Positions 11,901 to 23,392 of a DNA stretch of 64,000 nt are shown here, one piece after another. Under the pieces are notes generated by a model. It did not search any database. It was not told the origin of the DNA and worked only from the letters and a program-made list of their open reading frames with translations. The stretch is from Caldisericum exile. GTDB taxonomy: Bacteria > Caldisericota > Caldisericia > Caldisericales > Caldisericaceae. Each line of letters starts with the position of its first letter. Position 1 is the stretch's first letter. Both the position numbers and the translations under genes were made by a program. The stretch lies in NCBI GenBank assembly GCA_020722505.1, contig DYKR01000002.1, positions 1-64,000 of the forward strand, given 5' to 3'.

Positions 11901-13082
11901 TCTTTGAACTTTAGAGGCACCTTTTTCGAATTCTTCATTAACTAGTTTACCAACTGTTTTTACACGTCTATTTGCAAGGCTATCAATATCATCTTCTTTC
12001 TCGATACCATCTCTTACTTTAAGTAAATACAGAATCGTATTTATAAAGTCATCTTTTGTTAGTATGTGGCCTTGGCTATTGGTATTGAACTTCCTGTTGA
12101 TTTTATACCTTGAAATCGGATAGTATTCATTTCGACGTTCATCCATAAGGATGTTATGCACGAGTTCTTCTGCAGCTTCAGAAGTAACCCTTTCTTTCGG
12201 ATGGAATATTTTATAAATTTCAACCTTGGCTTCCTCTGAATTAGTAGTTTTATCCTTTTTAAGGGTTTGCTCAATCCAGTAATCATATCCCTCTACTTTA
12301 AATGTATATCTTTGAATATTATTCTCTCTTAATTTTTCAAAACTCTCTTCCGTAAGGACTGTCCCTTTTTTAAGAATTACCTTGTTAGAAGCTACGATAT
12401 CCTCAAGAAGTTTTTTTCCAAGCACCAAATCGTAGGAGAAAGGAGAAGTTGTCAAAACCTCAACAGTCATCTCCCTGTAGAAATGTTCAAGGATTTCTTC
12501 ATTATTCTTAAAACCAATTGCCTTTAAAACAACTGTAACGGGAAGTTTTTTCATTCCTTTTTTCAAACGGATGTATATAACGTTATCTTTACTAACCTTA
12601 ACCTCCATCCAATTGCCACGATCAGGAATGACTGTTACTATATAATTCAAAAAACCAGTTTCTACATCTTTCTCCGTTTGAAAGTAAATTCCAGGCGACC
12701 TAATTAACTGCTGAACCACTACCCTTTTCTTTCCGTTAATAATAAAAGTCCCATCAGAAAGCATTTTCGGGACATCAGCTATATAAGCCTCCTGCTCTTT
12801 CACCTCCCCTGTATTCTTATAGATAAGTCTAAATTTAGCTTTAATTGGAACATCGTATGTAACACCAACTCTAATGCAATCCTCTGGAGTCCTAATAGGT
12901 TCGCCTACATAATGCTCGACAAATTCAACTCTAATATTCTTGGTATCAATAGGAAAAACTTTTCCTAAAACATCAGAAATTCCATTCTTTAGAAAGTCAT
13001 CGTATGAATTTAACTGCACTTGTAACAAGTTTGGCAAAGGTACTTTTACTTTCGTTGTGCTAAAATCAAAAATTTTATCCAT
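8907..13082 (-). CDS. rpoB: DNA-directed RNA polymerase subunit beta
   Basis: 1391 aa; SQLSQFMEETNPL...THKRR and GRICPIETPEGQNIGLINS motifs. Confidence 0.98.
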   Translation of the reverse strand: MDKIFDFSTTKVKVPLPNLLQVQLNSYDDFLKNGISDVLGKVFPIDTKNIRVEFVEHYVGEPIRTPEDCIRVGVTYDVPIKAKFRLIYKNTGEVKEQEAYIADVPKMLSDGTFIINGKKRVVVQQLIRSPGIYFQTEKDVETGFLNYIVTVIPDRGNWMEVKVSKDNVIYIRLKKGMKKLPVTVVLKAIGFKNNEEILEHFYREMTVEVLTTSPFSYDLVLGKKLLEDIVASNKVILKKGTVLTEESFEKLRENNIQRYTFKVEGYDYWIEQTLKKDKTTNSEEAKVEIYKIFHPKERVTSEAAEELVHNILMDERRNEYYPISRYKINRKFNTNSQGHILTKDDFINTILYLLKVRDGIEKEDDIDSLANRRVKTVGKLVNEEFEKGASKVQRSVREAISIRKPEEITISSIFSNKAITGQLRQFFGVSQLSQFMEETNPLASLTHKRRLTSLGAGGLHRKRAGIEVRDVHPSHYGRICPIETPEGQNIGLINSPTIFASVNEYGFLTTPYRKVKDGVVLDEIVFLPFDEEEKYIIAQSNTRIDANGRILDDQVVARRRTGFGEILPQYVDKNLVQLMDVSPQQVISPSASLIPFLEHDDANRALMGCNMQRQAVPLLDPNLSRVSTGYESKVAVDDMDLPISEYDGIVSYVDGNEIHIVPNIGKTKVVSIYREASDLRHSLLNRIKQKEVVLFDIKPENEEYYKFIGEKITSQIVDKLITHGIEQISILENEKIQKFSMLDLFEKERNETLVGLIAKETVLSKKGKPIIEEGQKISDTKFNRLYEQSAVKEIKVEENGEVVTKPIFRIALTPLGKSLIGKSLFATLTNTKKTIRMGEILTEDLLKTLYAQGITDVLVFSNKEVEIFNLGKINEEILDTVVAKTYKNEAQEVIVNEGEILDYDKLRKLVEAGINKIEIKESVVYKLRKFERTNQDTCRNERPIVKKGDIVKKGQPLADGFATKNGEAALGINVLIAYLSWYGYNYQDAIVISRRLVSEDRFTSIHIKEYTVEVHETDQGPEELTPDIKDVRKEALRFLDERGIVKVGSKVKAGDVLVGKVTPFPEEEESNEAKIWRSLWSNRNSNLKNSSFVVPPGEDGVVIGVEVFSREEGYELTKNALKLIKIFVAKKRKIIVGDKLAGRHGNKGVVSKIVEEEDLPYLEDGTTIDVILSPLGVPSRMNIGQILEANLGVAARKLNLRVVTPSFIGATEKDVKDLLKKAGYSESGQMTVYDGRTGKPFEYKVTVGEAYFLKLNHLAEDKIHARAVGKYTLITQQPVGGKAQFGGQRLGEMEVWALEAYGAANLLHEMLTIKSDDLEGRKRAYEAISNGITIFGTGIPESFNVLKRTLRGLAIDLKLLPSQKPELKIKEPLYPKPVNKKIKIEKSSREE

Positions 13083-13113
13083 CGTACCTCCTTAAGTAAA
13101 TACGCAATTTTTT

Positions 13114-13141
13114 ATTATAGCAAAAAAAATTAAAAAGTCAA
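13114..13141 (-). promoter_or_regulatory. Sigma-70-type promoter upstream of rpoB
   Basis: Minus strand TTGACT (13136-13141), 16-nt spacer, TATAAT (13114-13119). Confidence 0.75.
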
Positions 13142-13142
13142 A

Positions 13143-13613
13143 TTATACATTTCTAATAAATCTTTGAGATTTTCCCCCAGTTTTTTCTAAAAGATATATA
13201 TCTTCTATTGTAATTGACTTATCTATTCCCTTACACATATCGTAAACCGTAAGAGAAGCAATACTAACTGCAACTAAAGCTTCCATTTCAGCCCCAGTTT
13301 TACCAATAAGAGAAACAAAACTCTCAATTTCAATAGAAGAAGGATCATCGACTAAAGAAAAGTTGATATCAACATAGGTAAGATTCAACGGATGGCACAT
13401 TGGAATAAGTTCCCAAGTTTTTTTTGCAGCACTAATTCCAGCAACTTTTGCAACTGTAAGCACCTCTCCTTTTCCTATCTCCCCTCTCTTAATCTTTTCT
13501 AAAGTGTCTTTAGATAACAAAACCCTTGCAAAGGCTCTTGCTGTTCTTAAAGTATCGCCCTTATTGGATACATCAATCATATGTGCTTTGCCATCGGCAT
13601 CAAAATGGCTCAT
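13143..13613 (-). CDS. moaC: Cyclic pyranopterin monophosphate synthase
   Basis: 156 aa; PMCHPLNLTYVDI, GKTGAEMEALVAVS and LTVYDMCK motifs. Confidence 0.96.
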   Translation of the reverse strand: MSHFDADGKAHMIDVSNKGDTLRTARAFARVLLSKDTLEKIKRGEIGKGEVLTVAKVAGISAAKKTWELIPMCHPLNLTYVDINFSLVDDPSSIEIESFVSLIGKTGAEMEALVAVSIASLTVYDMCKGIDKSITIEDIYLLEKTGGKSQRFIRNV

Positions 13614-13615
13614 CG

Positions 13616-14572
13616 TTATCCTCCTAATTCTTGCATATTCTCTATAAATTCTTTTGTTCCTATCTTTATTTCTCCATGAGCAGGAGGTTTTATGTTAACA
13701 GACTCCATGATAAGGTCTTTAAGCAATTTTTCATCCCTATATAAAACTGCATCTTTAATAGAAACATACTCAGAAGAAAAAAGACACGGGAAGATTTTAA
13801 ATGTCGAGGTAAGTCGAAGCCTATTACAACTTCCACAAAAATGCTGGCTTACAGAGGTTATAAAACCAATTAAACCTTTAAACCCATTAATTTTATAGTA
13901 ACTTGCAACCTCATGCCATGGAGTTGGATGCTTCTCAAGTTTATATTTACTTTCAATTATTTTAATTGCATCTCTATAGCTTAAGAAATGCTCATCAAAA
14001 AAAGAATTCCCTTTAACGGGCATAAGTTCTATAAATCTAACTATTAAGTTGTTATCTTTAGTCATTTCTACCAAAGGCAAGATATCGCTTTCATTAATTC
14101 CCCTTAAAAGAACTGTATTTATTTTTACAGGATTGAATCCCACTGAAATTGCTTCTAAAAGCCCTTTATATACATCATCAAATTTGTCAAGACTTGTTAT
14201 GCTTAAGAATGTTGACCTATTTAGAGAATCAATACTAATATTTATCCTATCAAGACCAGCAGCTTTTAAATCTCTTGCAACTTGATGGAGTCTATAACCA
14301 TTTGTAGTCATAACTACCTCATCAAATTTGGCTTGTTTTACAACTCTTACAATATCAACAATATCGTTTCTTACAAGTGGCTCCCCACCAGTAATGCGAA
14401 TTTTTTTAAAACCAAGGGAAGAGAAGACATTAACTATAAAAGAAATATCATCTAAAGATGGCTCGGAAGACATATTATTATAAGAATGGCAATACACACA
14501 CCTAAAATTACAACGCTGAGTAATGGAAAATCTTAAATACGTTATCTCCCTTCCAAAATTGTCTTTAAGCAC
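13616..14572 (-). CDS. moaA: GTP 3',8-cyclase, radical SAM
   Basis: CNFRCVYC, ITGGEPLVR, and C-terminal CGSCNRLRLT...FPCLF. Confidence 0.96.
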   Translation of the reverse strand: MLKDNFGREITYLRFSITQRCNFRCVYCHSYNNMSSEPSLDDISFIVNVFSSLGFKKIRITGGEPLVRNDIVDIVRVVKQAKFDEVVMTTNGYRLHQVARDLKAAGLDRINISIDSLNRSTFLSITSLDKFDDVYKGLLEAISVGFNPVKINTVLLRGINESDILPLVEMTKDNNLIVRFIELMPVKGNSFFDEHFLSYRDAIKIIESKYKLEKHPTPWHEVASYYKINGFKGLIGFITSVSQHFCGSCNRLRLTSTFKIFPCLFSSEYVSIKDAVLYRDEKLLKDLIMESVNIKPPAHGEIKIGTKEFIENMQELGG

Positions 14573-15731
14573 TCAAAAGCCTCCAACTACCATAAACACC
14601 ATCATATCCGTAATCAAAAGTCACCATCTTATCTTTTATATTCTTAACAATTGTAATTAAATCATTTGGTAAAAAATCATAAGAGTCAAAATCGCTATTT
14701 AAAAAGAAAAAGTTGTATTCACTATGGAAGTTTTCAAGGATTTCATCATAGATGTAATTTATCTTACTTTTATTAAATAGTAGAAGAAGCGCATCTTTTA
14801 GCGGGACGAAAAAATAGAATTCCTGTATTAAAGAATTCTCATCAAATACACTTTTATCTTGAGATAATTCAAAAACCCTATGTAAAACGCCTTTAGTTAA
14901 AGGCTTCCCACAGATTGGGCAGTTTGCTAAAGCAAAATCTTTTGTTTTAAACTTACATTTCCTGTGTCCATCTAAATAGTATTTACCGATTTCAGAAAAT
15001 TCTTCTATGGTAAAGATGGCACTTTTATTCTTAAGATTAAAAAACAGTTCATCATAAGTTTTTGAATAAGGAACCCCACTGCTTTCTCGTCCAATACTCT
15101 CCAAGGAATGGGCGTCAGAATTCGACAAAGCAATAAAACTTCTCAAGTGTTTGATCTTAAAAATCATTGAAGGATCTGCACTTAAGCCTGTTTCAAGAAA
15201 AATTATCCGAGAAACATCTTTATCAAAAACTTCGTTAACATTACTTAAATTATTTTTTGCACCAAGAATCCCGTAGTAAGGAGTAAAAATGTGTGCAAGT
15301 ATAATGTGGATACCCCTTATTTCTTCAACAATACGAAGAAACTCTTTTGGGTGGATATTGATATTTGGACGAGCAATCCTATCAAAATTGGTATATCTAT
15401 TAAATGCCTTTTTAAACTCATCTACTTTTTTAAAATCATGAAAAGCAAGGACCATGTGAAACTTTTTAATAGATGAAAACATCTCAAAAATGATATTAAC
15501 TTCAGCAGTTAGAACAAACCGCAAATCATTAAAATAGTAGAAGCCGTTTTCAAATTCCATGTTTTTTTCTACTTCTTTTCTCCATTCAGGAAAAAGGATG
15601 TCCCCTGTTCCAATAATAGTCACACCTCTTTTTTTAGCGAACTTCGCTATATTCTCTAACCCCATACTTTTACTTGAAGGAATACTAAACTTGGAGTGAA
15701 TGTGTAGATCAACGAAATCTACTTTTTGCAT
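14565..15731 (-). CDS. PHP-domain protein, endonuclease Q-like (TIGR00375-type)
   Basis: DLHIHSKFS N-terminus, GTGDILFPEW, SNSDAHS, and CPICGKPLTKGVLHR zinc region characteristic of EndoQ-like proteins. Confidence 0.75.
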   Translation of the reverse strand: MQKVDFVDLHIHSKFSIPSSKSMGLENIAKFAKKRGVTIIGTGDILFPEWRKEVEKNMEFENGFYYFNDLRFVLTAEVNIIFEMFSSIKKFHMVLAFHDFKKVDEFKKAFNRYTNFDRIARPNINIHPKEFLRIVEEIRGIHIILAHIFTPYYGILGAKNNLSNVNEVFDKDVSRIIFLETGLSADPSMIFKIKHLRSFIALSNSDAHSLESIGRESSGVPYSKTYDELFFNLKNKSAIFTIEEFSEIGKYYLDGHRKCKFKTKDFALANCPICGKPLTKGVLHRVFELSQDKSVFDENSLIQEFYFFVPLKDALLLLFNKSKINYIYDEILENFHSEYNFFFLNSDFDSYDFLPNDLITIVKNIKDKMVTFDYGYDGVYGSWRLLSA

Positions 15732-16390
15732 CTATAAAATGACAGCCTCAAAGCCACAATTAGAAACTTGATGGGGTCTATTAGTTGGTTAATCTTGCTT
15801 TTTGCCTTTTCAGCATAAATAGTCTTTATGGGAACGAAACCAATTTTAAAAGAGCATCTTGCGGCTTTAACTAACATTTCCGTATCAAGTTGGTATCTTC
15901 TAGTCTCAAAAATTATTTTCTTGACTACATCAGTTTTTAAAACTCTATAGCCAGACTGACTATCAAGGATTTTTACGTGAGTGATTTTACTTAAGAGAAG
16001 AGAGGAAAAACTATTTGCAAATACCCTTAAAAAAGGCATTTCTTTTAGATTGAAACTTCTTGCTCCTACAACAATATCGTATCCCTCGTCTAACTTTTTA
16101 AGTAGTTTTGGAATTTCATCTGGATCGTGTTGTCCGTCACCATCGATGAGAACGATCCTATCAAAATTGTTTTCAATTACATACTTAAAACCAATCTTTA
16201 AGCAATCTGCCTTACCCAGGTTATGAGCATTTCTAATTACGTAAGCCCCATTCACCTCGGCAATTTCCTTTGTGTTATCTAACGAGGCATCATCAATTAC
16301 AAGCACAAAATCTACATACTTTTTAGTTTTTGAAACTACTTCACCAATGTTTAACGCTTCGTCCTTAGCTGGAATTATAGCAATTAGCAT
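15719..16390 (-). CDS. Family 2 glycosyltransferase
   Basis: IPAKDEALNIGEVV, VIDDASLDNT, DGDGQHDPDEIPKL (GT-A fold). Confidence 0.9.
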   Translation of the reverse strand: MLIAIIPAKDEALNIGEVVSKTKKYVDFVLVIDDASLDNTKEIAEVNGAYVIRNAHNLGKADCLKIGFKYVIENNFDRIVLIDGDGQHDPDEIPKLLKKLDEGYDIVVGARSFNLKEMPFLRVFANSFSSLLLSKITHVKILDSQSGYRVLKTDVVKKIIFETRRYQLDTEMLVKAARCSFKIGFVPIKTIYAEKAKSKINQLIDPIKFLIVALRLSFYRCKK

Positions 16391-17241
16391 TTATACTCCG
16401 TAAAATAGTCAAAAAAATGAAAAAATTGGGTAGGATATTTTTTTACATAATCCTCAAGGATTTTAGTAAATTGCTTCACATAATCTTCTACAAATTCTCT
16501 TTCATTCAAACTGAAATCGAGTTTGAACTCTTGAGAAAAATACACTTTATAACCACCTTTTTCTCTTACTAACGTAGCAAAAACACTACGGGCTTTTGTT
16601 CTGTATGATAAAACTGAAGCACCTTTGGGGAAGGTAATATTCCTTCCAAAAAACAGTGTGCAAACACCATCTTTGTTAATATCTCTATCGCTAACAATGG
16701 TTGCAATATCACCTGCTTTAACTCCTTTGTATGCACCAATAAAACCACTCTGAAAAGGATGGACAATCACATTGTATTTCTCCCTAAAGCTTTTATAAAA
16801 CTTTTCTACTTCTTTTTCCTGTTGCGGTAAACCTATACCATGTGCTCTAAAGCCAAGAGAACCAACAAATGCTCCTGCAATCTCCCAATTACCAAGGTGT
16901 GCTGTAGGAACGACAACTCCCATATTTTCACTTTTTAACTTTTCCAAAGTTTCTTTTAACTCATACGCTGGGGTTAAAATTTTTATCTTATCTAAGCCTT
17001 TTTCTTCCAATATAAAATAGTCTGCAATGTTTAATGCAAAATTTATATAAAATTCAACACCTAATAAAATTAATTTTATACCTTTTTCTTTTGTAAAAAC
17101 TGCTAAATTTTTAAGGACATTTTTCCTCTTTCTATCAAATAAAAAAGACATAAAGCCCAAAAACCGAGCTGTTCCGTAAACAAAGCCTTGAGGAAAATAT
17201 CTTATAAATTTTATACCCAGATTGTATAACTGTGTTAGCAT
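16384..17241 (-). CDS. LpxL/HtrB-family acyltransferase
   Basis: PTAHLGNWEIAG (HX4D/E-type motif), FFGRNITFPKGAS; about 285 aa. Confidence 0.8.
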   Translation of the reverse strand: MLTQLYNLGIKFIRYFPQGFVYGTARFLGFMSFLFDRKRKNVLKNLAVFTKEKGIKLILLGVEFYINFALNIADYFILEEKGLDKIKILTPAYELKETLEKLKSENMGVVVPTAHLGNWEIAGAFVGSLGFRAHGIGLPQQEKEVEKFYKSFREKYNVIVHPFQSGFIGAYKGVKAGDIATIVSDRDINKDGVCTLFFGRNITFPKGASVLSYRTKARSVFATLVREKGGYKVYFSQEFKLDFSLNEREFVEDYVKQFTKILEDYVKKYPTQFFHFFDYFTEYKC

Positions 17242-17242
17242 C

Positions 17243-17764
17243 TTATTTTAACATTAACCTTACATATAAAAGCCCTATAATAGTTTTACCATCAATGATA
17301 GTTCCGTTATCAAGATAGCTAAGTGCATCATCTACAGGAATAAAAAGTGTTTTAACTTCTTCTCCTACATCTAAATTCACTTTACCTTGTGAAAATTCAG
17401 TTGCTAAAAACAGATACAACTTTTCATCAACAAAACCAGGTGAAGGGTAAAACTCAAATAAAAACTTAAGATTTTTAGGAATTAGCCCTGTTTCCTCTTC
17501 TAATTCTCTTTTTGCACAATCATAAGGGGTTTCGTTATTCTCAATTCTACCTGCTGGTAATTCTAAAATAAAACCTTCAACTGTAGGTCTAAACTGTTTT
17601 ACGAAAACCACTTTATTATCTACCAAAGCTAAAACAACTGAAGCATTACCCCCGTAAGTTACAACTTCCCTATCCCAAAGAGTTCCGTCGCTATTTTTAA
17701 CGGTTTTTTTAATAATAGAAAGTAATCTTCCCTTAAAGAGGGTCTCTTTTTTAACAATTTCCAT
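17243..17764 (-). CDS. NUDIX hydrolase, ADP-ribose pyrophosphatase-like
   Basis: Nudix box GRIENNETPYDCAKRELEEETGL. Confidence 0.92.
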   Translation of the reverse strand: MEIVKKETLFKGRLLSIIKKTVKNSDGTLWDREVVTYGGNASVVLALVDNKVVFVKQFRPTVEGFILELPAGRIENNETPYDCAKRELEEETGLIPKNLKFLFEFYPSPGFVDEKLYLFLATEFSQGKVNLDVGEEVKTLFIPVDDALSYLDNGTIIDGKTIIGLLYVRLMLK

Positions 17765-17772
17765 AAATTATA

Positions 17773-18393
17773 TCAATGCTCTCTAATGATATCCTTTACT
17801 TTCAAAAGTCTTGCTATGTTTTCCCTATCAGCCTCTTCAAGTTTTTGTTCTATATATTTGATTGTCTCTTCAAGATTAGGAATAATAACATATTCAAGGG
17901 CATTAACTCTTCTTCTTATTTTTGCTAACTCTAATGCAATGGAATAAATCTCCTGCTCAATTGAAGCAAGTTCCAACATCTCTTTAACAAGGGGAAGTAG
18001 CTGTAGCATAGCTCTATCAAGCAAAACAGTCGTTAAAGAAAACGGATAAGATATGGGGTTACCCTCTGTTTTAACATCAAACACTGGATACTTTACATTC
18101 ATTACACTTTTAATTTTATGCAAAAGCGTAAGGCTAAAAGTCCCACCTTCAAAAAGAGCAATGAGGGTGTCATCTTCAATGTCTTGAGTGCTATTTTCAA
18201 ATTTTTTCAAAGCTTCTGAAAACTTTTCATCAAAGTCTGATCGCCTTACAACATAAGCCTTTGCAACATTAAGGAAATTACGCATCAACCCCTCAAGTTT
18301 ATCTTTTAAAAGTTTATGTCCTCTTTTAGCAAGAGTGAGCCTCTCCTTTAAGCGAAGAAGCTCCATTCTCGTTGGATTAACATTAAGTAGCAT
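17773..18393 (-). CDS. atpD: V-type ATP synthase subunit D
   Basis: NVNPTRMELLRLKERLTLAKRGHKLLKDK, typical of V/A-ATPase subunit D. Confidence 0.95.
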   Translation of the reverse strand: MLLNVNPTRMELLRLKERLTLAKRGHKLLKDKLEGLMRNFLNVAKAYVVRRSDFDEKFSEALKKFENSTQDIEDDTLIALFEGGTFSLTLLHKIKSVMNVKYPVFDVKTEGNPISYPFSLTTVLLDRAMLQLLPLVKEMLELASIEQEIYSIALELAKIRRRVNALEYVIIPNLEETIKYIEQKLEEADRENIARLLKVKDIIREH

Positions 18394-18394
18394 A

Positions 18395-19766
18395 CTAAAT
18401 TACCTCTTTTTTAAGGTATTTTTCAATAAACTCAGGCTTCACTCTCTTTAGTTCTTCTATCGGTAACATTGAAAGTAGTTTCCAACCAAGGTCAAGAGTT
18501 TCCTCAATTGAACGGTCCTCATTTAAGCCTTGCTGAACAAAATGCCTTTCAAATTCATCCGCAAATTTAACATGGAGTAAATCAATTTCTGTAAGAGCAC
18601 TTTCTCCCAAAACCGTAAGCAATTCTCTTGCTTCTCTTCCTCTTGCATAAGAGGCAAACAGTTGGTTTAAAATAGCGTTGTGGTCTTCTCTTGTTTTTCC
18701 TTTTCCAATACCTTTATCTTTTAATCTCGACAAACTTGGTAGGACATCTATTGGAGGATATATACCCTGCTGATAAAGGCTTCTTGAAAGGAAAATCTGC
18801 CCCTCAGTAATATAACCCGTTAAATCTGGTATAGGATGGGTCTTATCATCTTCTGGCATAGTTAAGACAGGAATCTGGGTAATCGAGCCTTTTTTACCTT
18901 TTATTCTACCTGCCCTTTCATAAATTGTAGCAAGGTCTGTGTACATGTACCCAGGATACCCTCGTCTTCCAGGAACTTCTTTTCTCGCTGCAGATATTTC
19001 ACGAAGCGCTTCGCAATAGTTTGTCATATCAGTCATTATTACAAGGACGTGCATTCCGAGCTCAAAGGCAAGATACTCTGCTGCAGTTAATCCAAAACGA
19101 GGGGCTGCAATACGTTCAATAACGGGGCTATTTCCTAAATTAATAAACATAACAGACCTTTCAAGTGCTCCTGATTCTGTAAAACTATTGATAAAGTAAT
19201 TTGCCTCTTCAAATGAGATACCCATCGCTACAAAAACAACGGCAAACTTTTCTTCTTTACCTAAAACTTTAGCCTGCCTTGCAATTTGAGCAGCAAGTTC
19301 AGCATGGGGTAAACCAGAACCAGAGAAGATAGGCAATTTTTGACCTCTGACAAGAGTATTGAGCCCATCAATTGCAGAAATTCCTGTTTGAATAAATTCT
19401 GATGGATAATCTCTTGCATAAGGATTAATAGGAGCACCATTTGTATCTATTTTCTTCTCAGGAATGATAGGAGGTGCACCATCTATGGGCCTTCCAGAAC
19501 CATCAAATATCCTTCCAAGAATTTGAGGAGAAACACCCAGTTCAACACCATGACCTAAAAACTTAACCTTTGCTTCGCCAAGGCTTAACCCAGATGTTCC
19601 TTCAAACACCTGAATTAATGCCATATTTCCATTAACTTCGAGAACTTGTCCTCGCTTGATAGTTCTATCTAAAGTTTTGATTTCAACAATTTCGTTATAA
19701 GTTGCTTTCTCAATATTATCAACAAGTAGCAGTGGTCCTGATATCTCTTTTGCAGTTGTGTATTCC

Positions 19767-19774
<8 letters not shown>
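18395..19774 (-). CDS. atpB: V-type ATP synthase subunit B
   Basis: Typical V/A-type B subunit; ATG at 19774 preceded by GAGGTG. Confidence 0.97.
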
Positions 19775-21542
<1,768 letters not shown>

Positions 21543-21545
21543 AGA

Positions 21546-21872
21546 TCACTCTCCTCTATCTTCATTTTTTGTAAGGATATTAATACCAACTGCTTTTTTA
21601 ACAACTTCACCTATTAGATTCAAGGTTCTGTTTTTTACCATCACAGTTGGTAACATCATTATTACAGGAAGCGATTCTGTTTTTTCTTGAAGGTAATTTT
21701 TAACCAAATCAAAGAACGTTTCTTCAGTAAAAATTACAGTATATTCATTTGACTTTGCTAATGTCTTTATCTCATTTATTATGGTTTCTTTTTCAGCTAC
21801 AAAATACTCAATACCAAAATTTTTTAGTAAAATACCAAGTCTTTTACTTCCAACAAAAGCAACTTTATTCAT
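21546..21872 (-). CDS. atpF: V-type ATP synthase subunit F
   Basis: 108 aa; size, operon position between C and A, F-like alternating beta/alpha pattern. Confidence 0.8.
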   Translation of the reverse strand: MNKVAFVGSKRLGILLKNFGIEYFVAEKETIINEIKTLAKSNEYTVIFTEETFFDLVKNYLQEKTESLPVIMMLPTVMVKNRTLNLIGEVVKKAVGINILTKNEDRGE

Positions 21873-22809
21873 AGACTAACTCCAGTTCGCTTATATCACT
21901 TGTTTCTAAGCCATAGTAGAGAGCATATGCAAGTTTTTGTAAAACAGAAGTTTCGGCATTTAATTTTAGCAAATACACAAAAATCGGTTCGATTCCCTCG
22001 TTAAAATATTTACCTTTTAATAAAATACTTTTTAAAATTTCTTGAGTAAGCACTTCCCAGTTTTCGGAAAGACTTTTCTCCCGATAAAAATACTTCTGGG
22101 TATTAATCATGCGTGTAAAGGAAGAAACCGAATCTATACCTTTAAGGATCGAAATATTTTGAAATTTTTGGTTTAAAAATTCAACTATTTTAAGAAACTC
22201 ATCCTCTTTTAAAAAACCTACATTTAGAAAATTATAACTTCTCATTAGAATTTGGATTAAAATTGCCTCAGTAAAAGATTGGTAATACTCCTCTATAAAA
22301 GCGCTTTTGGTTAATTTTGCATAGTCCATCAAAAATGAAAGGTAATAAGAATCAATCACTATAGGAATTAAGTAAGATGGATATTTATTCTTTTTTAAGT
22401 CGGAAAAACACTCATAAAAATGTTTAGGATAAGAACCAACACCTTTCAAGAGGAATTCTTTAAAGTCATCACTTACTTTGTAACCAAGATATGCCTTTTT
22501 AACCAACAAAAAGTAATTTGCACTTCTTAAAAAAACGTTTATAAAAGGTTCAAGACCAAACTTAGAAAATTCTTCAAATTCTTCTTCTCTTCTTTTAAAA
22601 ATCGCTTCCCTTACCTCGGGAAAATCAATCTTACTAATATACTTTTTATACGGATAACCCTGAAGGACAGAAACAAACGATTGGAAATCTTTATTTTTAA
22701 GTGCAATTAAAGTATCAGTATCCAAAAGGTAGGTTTCTAAAACTTTTACACGTCCACAGAGAAAATCGTAGTAACTTTTTTCCTTTATTTCAAAAGAAAA
22801 ATTATCCAT
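21865..22809 (-). CDS. atpC: V-type ATP synthase subunit C
   Basis: About 314 aa, helical, position between E and F. Start moved to ATG 22809 from the ORF-track start at 22836. Confidence 0.8.
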   Translation of the reverse strand: MDNFSFEIKEKSYYDFLCGRVKVLETYLLDTDTLIALKNKDFQSFVSVLQGYPYKKYISKIDFPEVREAIFKRREEEFEEFSKFGLEPFINVFLRSANYFLLVKKAYLGYKVSDDFKEFLLKGVGSYPKHFYECFSDLKKNKYPSYLIPIVIDSYYLSFLMDYAKLTKSAFIEEYYQSFTEAILIQILMRSYNFLNVGFLKEDEFLKIVEFLNQKFQNISILKGIDSVSSFTRMINTQKYFYREKSLSENWEVLTQEILKSILLKGKYFNEGIEPIFVYLLKLNAETSVLQKLAYALYYGLETSDISELELVYE

Positions 22810-23386
22810 TACTAAAAATCTCCCTTGCAACTTCAATCTCTTTTTCTTCTTTTAATGTGTTGATAATTTCATCAAGAGAGTCGTTTACTTCGTAATTTTC
22901 AGTTTTTATAACACATCCGCCGCTAATTTCAACAGGAGTGTTAGAAAGTTTAACATTCTTCCCTTTAAGTCTTTCATCAATAAATGATTTAATCTTCTTC
23001 CCAAACAAATTAAAATCCTTTTCGTTAATGTAAACAACGCTACCATTAGGAGCGTCTTTCTCGATAAGTTTAGTAATAAGGCTTAAATAAAGATTATCAT
23101 CACTTAAAATTTTCTCCTTAAGAACAGAAAAGAACCTTTCAATAATCTTATTCTTCAAAAGGTTAATTTCTTTTTCAGTCTGTAAATTGTGAGAAATTCG
23201 TAATTTAACGATTTCATCATCGATTAATTTCTTTTCTCGCTCAAATTTAGATGCAAATTCTTTCTTAAGAGAATTTTCAAAATTATTTAACTCATTCTCG
23301 ATATCACTTTTAGCTTTATTGATCATCTCTTCTGCCTGTTTTTGTGATGAAGAGATGATTTTTTCCTTAATTTTATCAAGACTCAT
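22802..23386 (-). CDS. atpE: V-type ATP synthase subunit E
   Basis: 194 aa; charged N-terminal helix plus C-terminal globular domain (GGCVIKTENYEVNDSLD). Confidence 0.85.
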   Translation of the reverse strand: MSLDKIKEKIISSSQKQAEEMINKAKSDIENELNNFENSLKKEFASKFEREKKLIDDEIVKLRISHNLQTEKEINLLKNKIIERFFSVLKEKILSDDNLYLSLITKLIEKDAPNGSVVYINEKDFNLFGKKIKSFIDERLKGKNVKLSNTPVEISGGCVIKTENYEVNDSLDEIINTLKEEKEIEVAREIFSNG

Positions 23387-23392
23387 AGCAAA

